DNA from: Phycicoccus sp.
Lineage (GTDB): Bacteria; Actinomycetota; Actinomycetes; Actinomycetales; Dermatophilaceae
Reading direction: 5' to 3'
NCBI GenBank assembly: GCA_017993715.1
Contig: JAGOME010000010.1
Coordinates: 1 to 64,000, forward strand
DNA: 64,000 nucleotides
Part shown: positions 16,268 through 26,525 of the stretch, piece after piece
How positions within the stretch are numbered: the first letter of the stretch is position 1
Layout of the letters: every line of letters begins with the position of its first letter
Position numbers and translations under genes: made by a program
The notes under the pieces: model-generated
What the model was told of the DNA's origin: nothing
Databases searched by the model: none
What the model saw: the letters and a program-made list of their open reading frames with translations, nothing else

Positions 16268-17580
16268 GGGACGTGGTCTGGTCCGTCGTGCGCGCCCGGT
16301 GGCTGGTCGTGATTCCGGCGTTGGCCATGCTCGGGATCGCGGCCGCGGCCCTGGCGACACCCGGCGAGACAGCCCAGCTTGCTCGGCACTGGCAGGTCAG
16401 CGTCGTCGTGATCCTGCTGTTGACGGCCGGTGGACTGGCCCAAGTGCGCGTTCCCGGAGGTCGCACCTCGGCGCCGGTCTCCATGGCGACGGCCATCGGC
16501 ACGGTCTGTCTGGGCGCCGTGCACGGGCTCGAACCGTTCGACGTGAGCCTGACCGCCGTCTGTTTGCTCGTCGTGACCGGCCTGCTCCTCGGGCAGGTGC
16601 TGCGGTGGCTCACCCACAGGCCCTTGTCGATCACGCGCTCCTCCGCCCGGGTCACCGGGTTCGGCGTCGCAGCCATTTTGTGGCGCACCGACTGGGGCGA
16701 CCGGGGCAGCCTGTGGGACTGGCAGATGCACCCCGGTACGTCGGTGTGGGCCATCACGCTCGCGATGCTGGGCACGGCCGCCACGGGGGTCCTCACCGAG
16801 ATCGTCCTCAACGGCATCGTGCGGACTCGCACCCGTGGCGGACATCGCGTCGCGGTTCTGCGGGACCAGTTCTCGATCGCCCCCGCCTTGACCCTCTCGG
16901 TCGTCACTGCCGGACCGGTGGCGGCGTTGATCGCGCCGGTCCTCGGGGTCGCGAGTTTCGCCGTCGCCCTCATCCCCATGGTCGTGACCCACGTCGCCGT
17001 GCGGCAGTTCGTAGCTAATCGGGAGACGCACCGCAGCACCATCCTGACGATGTCGCGCCTGACCGAACGCTCCGGTCACACGATGCCCGGGCACCCCGAA
17101 CGGGTTGCCGAGATCAGCGTCACCCTGGGGCGGCGGCTGGGCCTGAGCGATCGAGAACTGCGCGAACTCGAGTTCGCGGCCCTCCTGCACGATGTCGGGC
17201 AGCTCACGTTGGTCGAGCCGATCCCTGCCGGTGCGACGGTGCTGGTCGCTCCCCAGGACCAGCGACTGATCGCGCATGCAGGCGCGATGATCGTGGCGCG
17301 CACGCCGGGGATGCGACCGGTCGCCAACCTTGTGGAGGAGCAGTCTGTCCCGTTCCGCGACGTACGCGAGGACCGCACCGACGTCGCCCTCGGTGCTCGG
17401 ATCATCCGGGTGGCCAACGCTTTCGAGGACTTCACCGAGGGGTCGCGCAGCCCGCGAGATGTGGACTACGCCCTGGAGCGGCTCACCCTCGGGTTGGGCT
17501 ATGAATACGACCCCGAGGTCGTGGACGAGCTCACCGAGGTCGTCCAGGAAGATCAGGCGACAGCCGCCGGAGCCCGGTAA
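16264..17580 (+). CDS. Membrane protein with C-terminal HD domain (degenerate HD-GYP-like), second of two
   Basis: 438 residues, ATG overlapping the previous TGA. The same plan as its neighbour: an N-terminal block of about eight hydrophobic helices to residue 260, then an HD domain. Motifs: MPGHPERVAEISVTLGRRLG (first His near 280) and ALLHDVGQLTLVEPIP (HD near 313). The HD is followed by GQ rather than GK, and the HHE/GYP region is replaced by LVEEQSVPF. Later segments (GARIIRVANAFEDF, then ALERLTLGLGYEYDPEVV) still follow the HD-GYP order, so this is a divergent member. The pair may form a heterodimer. The TAA at 17580 is the last stop before manA. Confidence 0.72.
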   Translation: MRDVVWSVVRARWLVVIPALAMLGIAAAALATPGETAQLARHWQVSVVVILLLTAGGLAQVRVPGGRTSAPVSMATAIGTVCLGAVHGLEPFDVSLTAVCLLVVTGLLLGQVLRWLTHRPLSITRSSARVTGFGVAAILWRTDWGDRGSLWDWQMHPGTSVWAITLAMLGTAATGVLTEIVLNGIVRTRTRGGHRVAVLRDQFSIAPALTLSVVTAGPVAALIAPVLGVASFAVALIPMVVTHVAVRQFVANRETHRSTILTMSRLTERSGHTMPGHPERVAEISVTLGRRLGLSDRELRELEFAALLHDVGQLTLVEPIPAGATVLVAPQDQRLIAHAGAMIVARTPGMRPVANLVEEQSVPFRDVREDRTDVALGARIIRVANAFEDFTEGSRSPRDVDYALERLTLGLGYEYDPEVVDELTEVVQEDQATAAGAR

Positions 17581-17641
17581 CATCGGTTCGTCCGCGTGAC
17601 CCTGCCACGTCACCCCGTACCACGCCGCCAGGACACCGACC

Positions 17642-18796
17642 TTGGACCTGCTCTCACCTGTTCTCTTCCGCGATGACTGGGGCTCGCGGGTCTTCCTGGC
17701 CAGCCTTCAGCAGCGGCCGATTCCCTCGGACAGCCCGGAGTCTGAATTGTGGATGGGGGCGCACGAAGTCGGGCCAGCGGGCCTGACCCGCCACGGGTCG
17801 AGGACCACCTTGGCCCAGGTCATAGCGGCAGATCCGGACACCGAGCTTGGTGAGGACTGTCGACGGCGATTCGGTGACCGGCTGCCCTTCCTGCTCAAGG
17901 TGCTGGCGCCAGGGCGGGCCATCTCGATCCAGGTGCACCCGAGCGCTCACCAGGCCCGGGCCGAACGAGCGAGGTCCGGCGACGCCGTGTATGGCGACGA
18001 TTGGGCCAAACCTGAGCTGCTCCTCGCGATCTCGCCGTTCGAGGTGTTTGTCGGCATGCGTCGCCATGCCGAGGTCGCGGCGCTCGCCAACGCGTTGGGC
18101 GTGCCGAGCTTCTCCGACCTGGTAACGCGGAGCGCGACCGACCCGCGACCCGAGCATGCCTTGCTCTCGGCGATCCTGGCGACGCCCGCGCCCAACGTCG
18201 CCGAGCTGGTCCAGGAGGTCGTGGCCGCGTGTGTCCGGCTCGAGAGCGTGGGTGGAGCGCTAGGCGCGATGGCAGCAGCTGTGGTGTCGGTGGCCGAGGA
18301 CCACGCCGATGACATCGGGATGGTGGTGCTGTTGCTCATGCATCACCGGACGCTCGCGCCGGGCGAGTACCTCGATGTTGCAGCCGGAGTGCTGCATTCC
18401 TATGTCCGCGGCCTCGGGATCGAGGTGCTGGCCAACAGCGACAACGTGGTGCGGGCCGGGCTCACGTCCAAGCCGGTGAACGTGCCTGAGTTGCTCGCGA
18501 TCGTCGATGAGCATGCGGACGGGATCGCGGGGGCCGGCTCGGAACGGGCCCCGGGCGTCGTGGAGTATGTCAGCGCCTCCGACCGGTTCCGGCTCACCAA
18601 GATCGTCCCCGGGCGGGAGCTACCGGCCAGCGCCGGCCCACGGATCGTCTTCTGCCTCGAAGGAGCGGTCAGCCTCGATGACGGGGAGCATTGCCTGGAG
18701 TTGACCGATGCGCAGGCGGCATTCATCCCCGCGGCGACGCTCGACGTGCGGCTCCAGGGAGCCGGCGAGGTCTACTGCGTGCTGGTCCCGCAGTAG
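17642..18796 (+). CDS. manA: Mannose-6-phosphate isomerase, class I
   Basis: 384 residues starting at TTG 17642, needed to include the N-terminal PVLFRDDWGSRVFLA that aligns with the YAWGS element of the family. The zinc ligands are visible: QVHPSAHQA (Gln and His near residue 98), KPE (Glu, near 123) and AAGVLHSY (His near 250). Class I landmarks GLGIEVLANSDNVVRAGLT follow. It interconverts fructose-6-P and mannose-6-P and supplies mannose for actinobacterial mannolipids, mycothiol-independent glycans and GDP-mannose. It faces the sodN gene convergently, with a hairpin between. Confidence 0.9.
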   Translation: MDLLSPVLFRDDWGSRVFLASLQQRPIPSDSPESELWMGAHEVGPAGLTRHGSRTTLAQVIAADPDTELGEDCRRRFGDRLPFLLKVLAPGRAISIQVHPSAHQARAERARSGDAVYGDDWAKPELLLAISPFEVFVGMRRHAEVAALANALGVPSFSDLVTRSATDPRPEHALLSAILATPAPNVAELVQEVVAACVRLESVGGALGAMAAAVVSVAEDHADDIGMVVLLLMHHRTLAPGEYLDVAAGVLHSYVRGLGIEVLANSDNVVRAGLTSKPVNVPELLAIVDEHADGIAGAGSERAPGVVEYVSASDRFRLTKIVPGRELPASAGPRIVFCLEGAVSLDDGEHCLELTDAQAAFIPAATLDVRLQGAGEVYCVLVPQ

Positions 18797-18814
18797 AGGC
18801 GCCGCGCCAGACGT

Positions 18815-18851
18815 CGAATGCCGCCCGCTTCGAGGAAGCGGGCGGCATTCG
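18815..18851. terminator. Bidirectional terminator made of inverted GAATGCCG words
   Basis: Perfect 16-bp stem CGAATGCCGCCCGCTT with its complement, 5-base loop CGAGG, between the convergent manA and sodN. The outer half of each arm is the word GAATGCCG that recurs through the whole window. Confidence 0.82.
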
Positions 18852-18867
18852 GACCATCACACGTACG

Positions 18868-19269
18868 TCAGGCTTGCTTGGTCTCCCAGAAGATGGCCGC
18901 GATCTCGTCGATCTTGGCGATCAGCGACTCCGCTGCGTCGATGTCGAACGAACCCTTGGTGCCGCCGGCCCCCGCGAGCTTGGTCGCCTCGTTGACCAGG
19001 GTGTGCAACTGCGGGTACTTCTCGAAGTGCGGCGGCTTGAAGTAGTCGGTCCACAGCACCCACAGGTGCTCCTTGACCAACTGGCTGCGCTGTTCCTTGA
19101 TGACCGTGGCGCGCATCCGGAAGTCGGCGTCGTCGTTGTCGGCGACCTTTTTGCAGATCATGAGGACGGACTCGGCCTCAATGCGAGCCTGGGCGGGATC
19201 GTAGACACCACAGGGCAGGTCACAGTGGGCGCTGACGGCGGTGATGCGGAGGAACTGAGGAAGGCGCAT
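18868..19269 (-). CDS. sodN: Nickel-containing superoxide dismutase precursor
   Basis: 133 residues. A 14-residue propeptide (MRLPQFLRITAVSA) precedes the nickel hook HCDLPCGVYDP; after cleavage His becomes residue 1, with Cys2 and Cys6 as the nickel thiolates. The four-helix remainder (ARIEAESVLMICKKVADNDD to IDEIAAIFWETKQA) matches NiSOD throughout. It disproportionates superoxide in the cytoplasm. A GAGAGGGA ribosome site precedes the ATG. The maturation protease gene lies 48 bases upstream on the same strand, so it is transcribed first. No Nur-type operator was recognised. Confidence 0.95.
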   Translation of the reverse strand: MRLPQFLRITAVSAHCDLPCGVYDPAQARIEAESVLMICKKVADNDDADFRMRATVIKEQRSQLVKEHLWVLWTDYFKPPHFEKYPQLHTLVNEATKLAGAGGTKGSFDIDAAESLIAKIDEIAAIFWETKQA

Positions 19270-19317
19270 AGGTTTCCCTCTCTCGAACGTCGGGTGTGGA
19301 CAGGACCGCTTCCCAAC

Positions 19318-19689
19318 CTACCGCGCCGGGCGTGCGGGCGGATCGATCGGGGTGCGGCGAACCGGCCAGACGCGGGCCACGACACGGGCCAGAACCGCCT
19401 CGTCTGGCAACGTGCCCACGTCAAAGGACGTCACGCCTGAGGGGTTGTCGCTGTCGACCCACCAGCGCCCCGGCTCGCCTGGGGCCGACGTGATGCGCTT
19501 GACGGCGGGCGGGCGTGGCTGCCCGTGGTGATCGCGTGGCAACGCGACGATGGCAACCCCGGGACGGGGGAGTCCGCCGACGACCAGGAGCACGTCGCCC
19601 TCGTCGAATGTGGGCTGCATGGAGACGCCGTGGACGCGCACGAGCGCTGGCCAAGGCAGGCGACGACCAGGCCCACGGAACCACTGCAT
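19318..19689 (-). CDS. sodX: Nickel superoxide dismutase maturation protease (SodX, S26 type)
   Basis: 123 residues with the signal-peptidase/LexA-type serine-lysine dyad: RVHGVSMQPTFDEGDVLLV (Ser in SM, near residue 24) and AVKRITSAPGE (Lys near 63). Closing element WWVDSDNPSGVTSFDVG is typical of the S26 group. No transmembrane anchor is visible at the N-terminus, unlike housekeeping signal peptidases, which fits cytoplasmic removal of the SodN propeptide. The ATG at 19689 is the first one that leaves the dyad complete. It is followed by sodN in the same direction. Confidence 0.87.
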   Translation of the reverse strand: MQWFRGPGRRLPWPALVRVHGVSMQPTFDEGDVLLVVGGLPRPGVAIVALPRDHHGQPRPPAVKRITSAPGEPGRWWVDSDNPSGVTSFDVGTLPDEAVLARVVARVWPVRRTPIDPPARPAR

Positions 19690-19863
19690 GGGCGGCATTC
19701 TCGCGCTCGCCGGGACGTTCGTCACAGTGGGAGGGCGCGGCCGGTGTGGGAGGATGGCCGGGCGGTCACCCCCGCCGGAAGTCGCGCCCAGCACCAGCAC
19801 TGTGGCGCGGGAGACCCCCCCAGAGCCCCCGGCTCCCCCGAGTTCCCTTCCAGGAGACCTTCG

Positions 19864-21021
19864 ATGTCCGCGTTGCCTGACGACCAGATCTTCGACCCCG
19901 AGAGCCCGGTGTTCCGCGCTCACGAGGGTGGGAAGCTGGCCGTACACGCGACGCAGCCGTTGCGCGACAGCGCCGACCTCGCCTTGCTGTACACCCCGGG
20001 GGTGGCGCAGGTGAGTCTGGCCATCGCTGCGGACCCGACCCTGGCCACGCGCTACACCGCCCGCGGCAACACGGTGGCCGTCGTCAGCGATGGCACCGCG
20101 GTGCTCGGCCTCGGCGACATCGGCCCCCTCGGCGCACTGCCGGTCATGGAGGGCAAGGCGGTGTTGTTCAAGCACTTTGGTGGTGTCGATGCCGTGCCGG
20201 TCGTGATGGATAGTGGCACCGTCGACGAGCTGGTCGAGGCGATCGCTCGCATCGCCCCCACCTATGGCGGGATCAACCTCGAGGACATCAGTGCTCCTCG
20301 TTGTTTCGACATCGAGGAGCAGCTCAAGGAGCGTCTCGATATCCCTGTCTTCCATGACGATCAGCACGGCACGGCCATCGTGGTGCTCGCCGGACTGCTC
20401 AATGCGGTCAAGGTCCAGGGACGTTCGCTTCCAGAGTTGCGGGTCGTCGTGGCTGGCGCCGGGGCGGCCGGAGTCGCGGTGACCAAGTTGCTCCAACGGG
20501 CCGGAGTGCGCGACATCATCGTGGCGGATTCGCGCGGCATTCTCGTGCCCTCGCGCACCGACCTGACCGAGCACAAGGCGCGGCTGGCGGCGTCGACCAA
20601 CCCACGGGCCATCAGTGGCCCGCTCGGCGCGGGTCTGGTCAATGCCGATGTCTACGTCGGCGTGTCCGGGGGGACCGTGCCGGAGGAGGACGTGGCTCGC
20701 ATGGCCACCGGCTGCATGATCTTCGCGCTGGCCAACCCCACGCCAGAGGTGCACCCCGACGTCGCCCACAAGTACGCCGCCATTGTCGCTACCGGGCGCT
20801 CGGATTTCCCCAACCAGATCAACAACGTGCTCGCCTTCCCCGGGATCTTCCGAGGAGCGCTCGACTCCGGAGCCCGTCAGATCACCGAGGCGATGAAACT
20901 CGCTGCGGCACAGGCCATCGCGGATCTCGTCGTCGAGCCGCACGCGACCGAGATCGTGCCGTCACCCTTTCACCCCGGTGTGGCCCAGGCGGTGGCGGCC
21001 GCAGTCGCCGACCTCGCCTGA
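19864..21021 (+). CDS. Malic enzyme, NAD(P)-dependent, short bacterial type
   Basis: 385 residues, the short form without a phosphotransacetylase domain. LLYTPGVAQVS (near residue 40), VMEGKAVLFKHFGGVDA with the catalytic Lys, GGINLEDISAPRCFDIE and the metal motif IPVFHDDQHGTA identify the N-terminal malic domain. The C-terminal NAD-binding fold starts at VVVAGAGAAGVAV (near residue 197), and FPNQINNVLAFPG follows. It decarboxylates malate to pyruvate. The ATG has AGGAGA 7 bases upstream. It stands divergent from sodX; nothing indicates cofactor preference with certainty. Confidence 0.92.
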   Translation: MSALPDDQIFDPESPVFRAHEGGKLAVHATQPLRDSADLALLYTPGVAQVSLAIAADPTLATRYTARGNTVAVVSDGTAVLGLGDIGPLGALPVMEGKAVLFKHFGGVDAVPVVMDSGTVDELVEAIARIAPTYGGINLEDISAPRCFDIEEQLKERLDIPVFHDDQHGTAIVVLAGLLNAVKVQGRSLPELRVVVAGAGAAGVAVTKLLQRAGVRDIIVADSRGILVPSRTDLTEHKARLAASTNPRAISGPLGAGLVNADVYVGVSGGTVPEEDVARMATGCMIFALANPTPEVHPDVAHKYAAIVATGRSDFPNQINNVLAFPGIFRGALDSGARQITEAMKLAAAQAIADLVVEPHATEIVPSPFHPGVAQAVAAAVADLA

Positions 21022-21036
21022 CCCCAGCTCCGGGGC

Positions 21037-21638
21037 CTAGTCGGGCCGGAGTGAGGCCAGGTGCTGGGCCCAGGCCTGGCACGCGGCATACGTGGGGAGG
21101 GCGTCGTGGGCCTCGGCGAGAGTCGGGGCGGTCGCATCCTTGGGGGACAGGACGCGGTCACCCTCGGGCAGGGGGAGGGCCACCGCCGGGTCCAGCGGAT
21201 GAATGCCGTGCTCCCCGTCAGGGTTGTACGTCGCCGTGCACAGGTACACCGCCGTCGTCCCGTCCTCCAGGGCATAGAACGCGTGGCCCAGGCCCTCGGA
21301 GAGCCACACAGCGCGCCGGTCCTCGGGGTCCAGACGCACGGCCTCCACTCGGCCGAACGTCGGTGAACCCACCCGGATATCGACGATGTAGTCGATCAAC
21401 GCACCAGACGTGCACGTGACGTATTTGCCCTGCCCCGGAGGGACATCGGCATAGTGAATGCCGCGCAAGGTTCCCGCCGAGCTCTGGGAGATGTTGGTCT
21501 GGATGATGTCGGGGCGATGACCAAGGCGCTCGGCCAGGCGGTCGCCACGGAAGGACTCGAGGAAGACGCCTCGGTCGTCGGGAAACTGGCGTGGGGTGAT
21601 GACATAGGCACCCTCGATCGTCAGGGCAGTGATGTCCA

Positions 21639-21639
<1 letters not shown>
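21037..21639 (-). CDS. rmlC: dTDP-4-dehydrorhamnose 3,5-epimerase
   Basis: 200 residues, cupin fold. PDDRGVFLESFR (near residue 20), NISQSSAGTLRGIHY (with the catalytic His, near 62), KYVTCTSGALIDYIVDIRVG and LSEGLGHAFYALED follow the RmlC order. It epimerises dTDP-4-keto-6-deoxyglucose at C3 and C5 in dTDP-L-rhamnose synthesis. Its ATG shares one base with the rmlA stop, so rmlA-rmlC form one minus-strand transcript, divergent from rmlB-rmlD. Confidence 0.93.
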
Positions 21640-22517
<878 letters not shown>

Positions 22518-22560
22518 GGCACGGCAGCCTAATGGCGGGCTGAGGTGCTGGTCGCGATGA

Positions 22561-24476
<1,916 letters not shown>

Positions 24477-24545
24477 CACCGCAGGCCGACGCGCTCGTCG
24501 TGTGACTTACGTCGTGCCGGGTCCGGTGCTCCAGGGAGGCCTGGC

Positions 24546-24551
24546 TAGGGT
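24546..24551 (+). promoter_or_regulatory. -10 box of the zinc-type oxidoreductase gene, probable leaderless start
   Basis: TAGGGT, seven bases, ATG 24559, with no ribosome site between. The same spacing occurs before several other genes here. Confidence 0.45.
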
Positions 24552-24558
24552 CGACGAC

Positions 24559-25527
24559 ATGCTTGCTGCGTATGCCGCCCGCCAGTCTGCCGACGATCCG
24601 CTCAGTGGCTTGGTGGTCGGGGAGCTCCCGGACCGCGAGATTCCCGTCGGATGGGCCCGCGTGCGGGTCAAAGCCGCCGCGCTGAACCATCACGACATCT
24701 GGTCACTGCGCGGGGTGGGGTTGGCCGGGGACCGCTTGCCGATGATCCTCGGCTGCGACGCCGCCGGGGTGGATGATGACGGAAACGAGGTGATCGTCCA
24801 CGCGGTCATTGCCAGCCCGGGGTGGTCCGGGGACGAGACCCTGGACCCCCGCCGCTCCCTGCTGTCCGAGCTGTACCAGGGCGCCCTTGCTGAGCAGGTC
24901 GTCGTGCCCCGGCACAACCTGGTCCCCAAGCCCGCCGGGCTGAGCTGGGAGCAGGCCGCCTGCCTGCCGACCGCCTGGCTCACGGCATACCGCATGCTCT
25001 TCACCAACTCCGGGGTGGCGCCGGGGGGACTCGTGCTCGTCCAAGGTGCCGCCGGTGGCGTGGCCACCGCGCTCGTGCAACTGGCCAGTGCGGCCGGCAT
25101 CCGGGTCTGGGTGACCAGTAGGGATGTGGCCAAGGGCGAGGCTGCCGTGGCTTTAGGTGCCGAGCGGGCGTTCGAGAGCGGCGAGCGCCTGCCGGAGCGG
25201 GTCGACGCCGTGCTGGAGACGGTCGGGGCCGCGACCTGGTCACACTCGATCAACGCCCTCCGGCCCGGGGGCCGCATCGTCATCTCTGGGGCCACGTCGG
25301 GAGACGCCCCCGCCAAGGCCGAGCTGACCAGGATCTTCTTCAAGCAGCTGTCGGTGGTCGGGTCGACGATGGGTACCAAGGAGGAGTTGAGCCGGCTGGC
25401 GGCATTCGTCGTCACGGCAGGGATCGAGCCCCGTATCGACTCCGTGCGGCCGCTTGCCCAGGCCGCCGACGGGTTCGCGGCGATGATGGCCGGTCAGGTC
25501 GCGGGCAAGGTCGTCTTCACCGTCTAA
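24559..25527 (+). CDS. Medium-chain dehydrogenase/quinone oxidoreductase-like protein
   Basis: 322 residues. The N-terminal GroES-like domain shows VRVKAAALNHHDIWSLRGVG and PMILGCDAAGVDDDGNEV; the Rossmann domain shows VLVQGAAGGVATALVQLASA (near residue 155) and VVGSTMGTKEEL near the end. The structural four-cysteine zinc site of true alcohol dehydrogenases is absent, so it belongs with zinc-independent or single-zinc quinone-oxidoreductase-like members (QOR/YogA). The NADPH-dependent substrate is unknown. It stands alone between rmlD and an SGNH gene. Confidence 0.85.
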   Translation: MLAAYAARQSADDPLSGLVVGELPDREIPVGWARVRVKAAALNHHDIWSLRGVGLAGDRLPMILGCDAAGVDDDGNEVIVHAVIASPGWSGDETLDPRRSLLSELYQGALAEQVVVPRHNLVPKPAGLSWEQAACLPTAWLTAYRMLFTNSGVAPGGLVLVQGAAGGVATALVQLASAAGIRVWVTSRDVAKGEAAVALGAERAFESGERLPERVDAVLETVGAATWSHSINALRPGGRIVISGATSGDAPAKAELTRIFFKQLSVVGSTMGTKEELSRLAAFVVTAGIEPRIDSVRPLAQAADGFAAMMAGQVAGKVVFTV

Positions 25528-25541
25528 GTGACGACGAGGGT

Positions 25542-25666
25542 CGCGCGTCAGGTGTGCCGCGCGTCAGATGCCAGCCGGACCACAAGCCGTGCCAACCGGG
25601 ACCACTGGCCGACTTTCCGGGGCGAAGGGGGTTGGCTGACCGGAGAAGGGGACGAGTGGCCGACTT
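25542..25666. repeat. Two short direct-repeat pairs in a 160-base intergenic stretch
   Basis: CGCGCGTCAG occurs at 25542 and 25558; TGGCCGACTT occurs at 25606 and 25657, the latter inside similar flanks (GGGAC before, CGxG after). The stretch separates two convergent genes and has no obvious terminator stem. Nothing else was found in it. Confidence 0.4.
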
Positions 25667-25687
25667 GGCGCGCGTGGGACGGCCCGG

Positions 25688-26332
25688 TCAGGGGATGCGC
25701 AGCCAGGAGGTCCAGCCGTTGTGCAGGACCAACCAAGCGATCAGGCCGTAGCCGGCCTGACCAGGGTGAGTCCCGTCGGGGGCCGCGGACAGCTCGCCGA
25801 CCCACTGCTCATGGCCGTCCAGGGGCTCGAAGCAGTTGACGAAGGGGACCGAGCGGCGGGCGCACACGTCGGCCTGGGCCTCGACGAGGACCGAGATCTT
25901 GGCGTTGAGGGCCGTATCCAGGGTCGGCGGGGGACTGACGACAAAGGTCCCAACCCCGTTGCTCGTGGCGTCGTCAAGAATGTTGGCCAGGTTGAGCCGG
26001 TGACGAGCCAGCGAAATGCCGGCGGCGATGTCGCTGCCGCCCGTCGACAAGACCAGCCGCCGCTCCGAGCGACCCTCCCACCGCGCCGGTACCTCTGTGC
26101 GCCAGCGGTCCAGGACATCAGTCGAGCTGGCACCGCGCACGCCCAGGTTATAGGCCGTGAGATCGAGATCGGGGTGCTGCGTGCGGCCCACGACCCGAGT
26201 GACCCAGCCCTGACCCTTGGGGTCGCCGTAACCGGTGACCAGGCTGCCGCCCAGGAAGACGAGGGCGACGTCTCGCCGACCCTCCTGCACCACCGTTGCT
26301 TGGGGGCTGGGCAGGAAGTCCAGGTCAGCCAT
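25688..26332 (-). CDS. SGNH/GDSL-type hydrolase with altered signature residues
   Basis: 214 residues. The nucleophile block reads ALVFLGGSLVTGYGDP, with GGS in place of GDS but the Ser retained. Block II is NLGVRGASSTDVL, block III LVLSTGGSDIAAG (Ser where the family Asn is expected) and block V DGTHPGQAGYG, with the catalytic Asp-x-x-His pair complete. A lysophospholipase/esterase-like activity is likely but substrate is open. No signal peptide, so cytoplasmic. It starts 3 bases from a region shared with DUF6104 and lies downstream of kgd on the same strand. Confidence 0.82.
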   Translation of the reverse strand: MADLDFLPSPQATVVQEGRRDVALVFLGGSLVTGYGDPKGQGWVTRVVGRTQHPDLDLTAYNLGVRGASSTDVLDRWRTEVPARWEGRSERRLVLSTGGSDIAAGISLARHRLNLANILDDATSNGVGTFVVSPPPTLDTALNAKISVLVEAQADVCARRSVPFVNCFEPLDGHEQWVGELSAAPDGTHPGQAGYGLIAWLVLHNGWTSWLRIP

Positions 26333-26338
26333 GCGCCT

Positions 26339-26515
26339 TCACTCGTCCTCGTCGTCGAGCCGCGCCAGCCAGGTGGCCAGCCGCTCGATGGGCGTCTCGA
26401 ACTCAGGATTGAGGTCGACGAAAGTCCGCAGATTCTCTGCGAGCCAGTCGAACGTTACCTCTTCCTCTCCGCGACGGTCCTGCAACTCCTCGATGCCCCG
26501 GTCGGTGAAATACAT
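26339..26515 (-). CDS. DUF6104 family small protein
   Basis: 58 residues, acidic: it opens MYFTDRGIEELQDRRGEEEV and continues with FDWLAENLRTFVDLNPEFE and a closing ARLDDEDE. This matches the small DUF6104 proteins that sit directly downstream of kgd in many actinobacteria. The ATG at 26515 lies 10 bases after the kgd stop, so the two are co-transcribed. No function is known. Predominantly helical, no membrane segment. Confidence 0.78.
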   Translation of the reverse strand: MYFTDRGIEELQDRRGEEEVTFDWLAENLRTFVDLNPEFETPIERLATWLARLDDEDE

Positions 26516-26525
26516 GAGCTCGATG

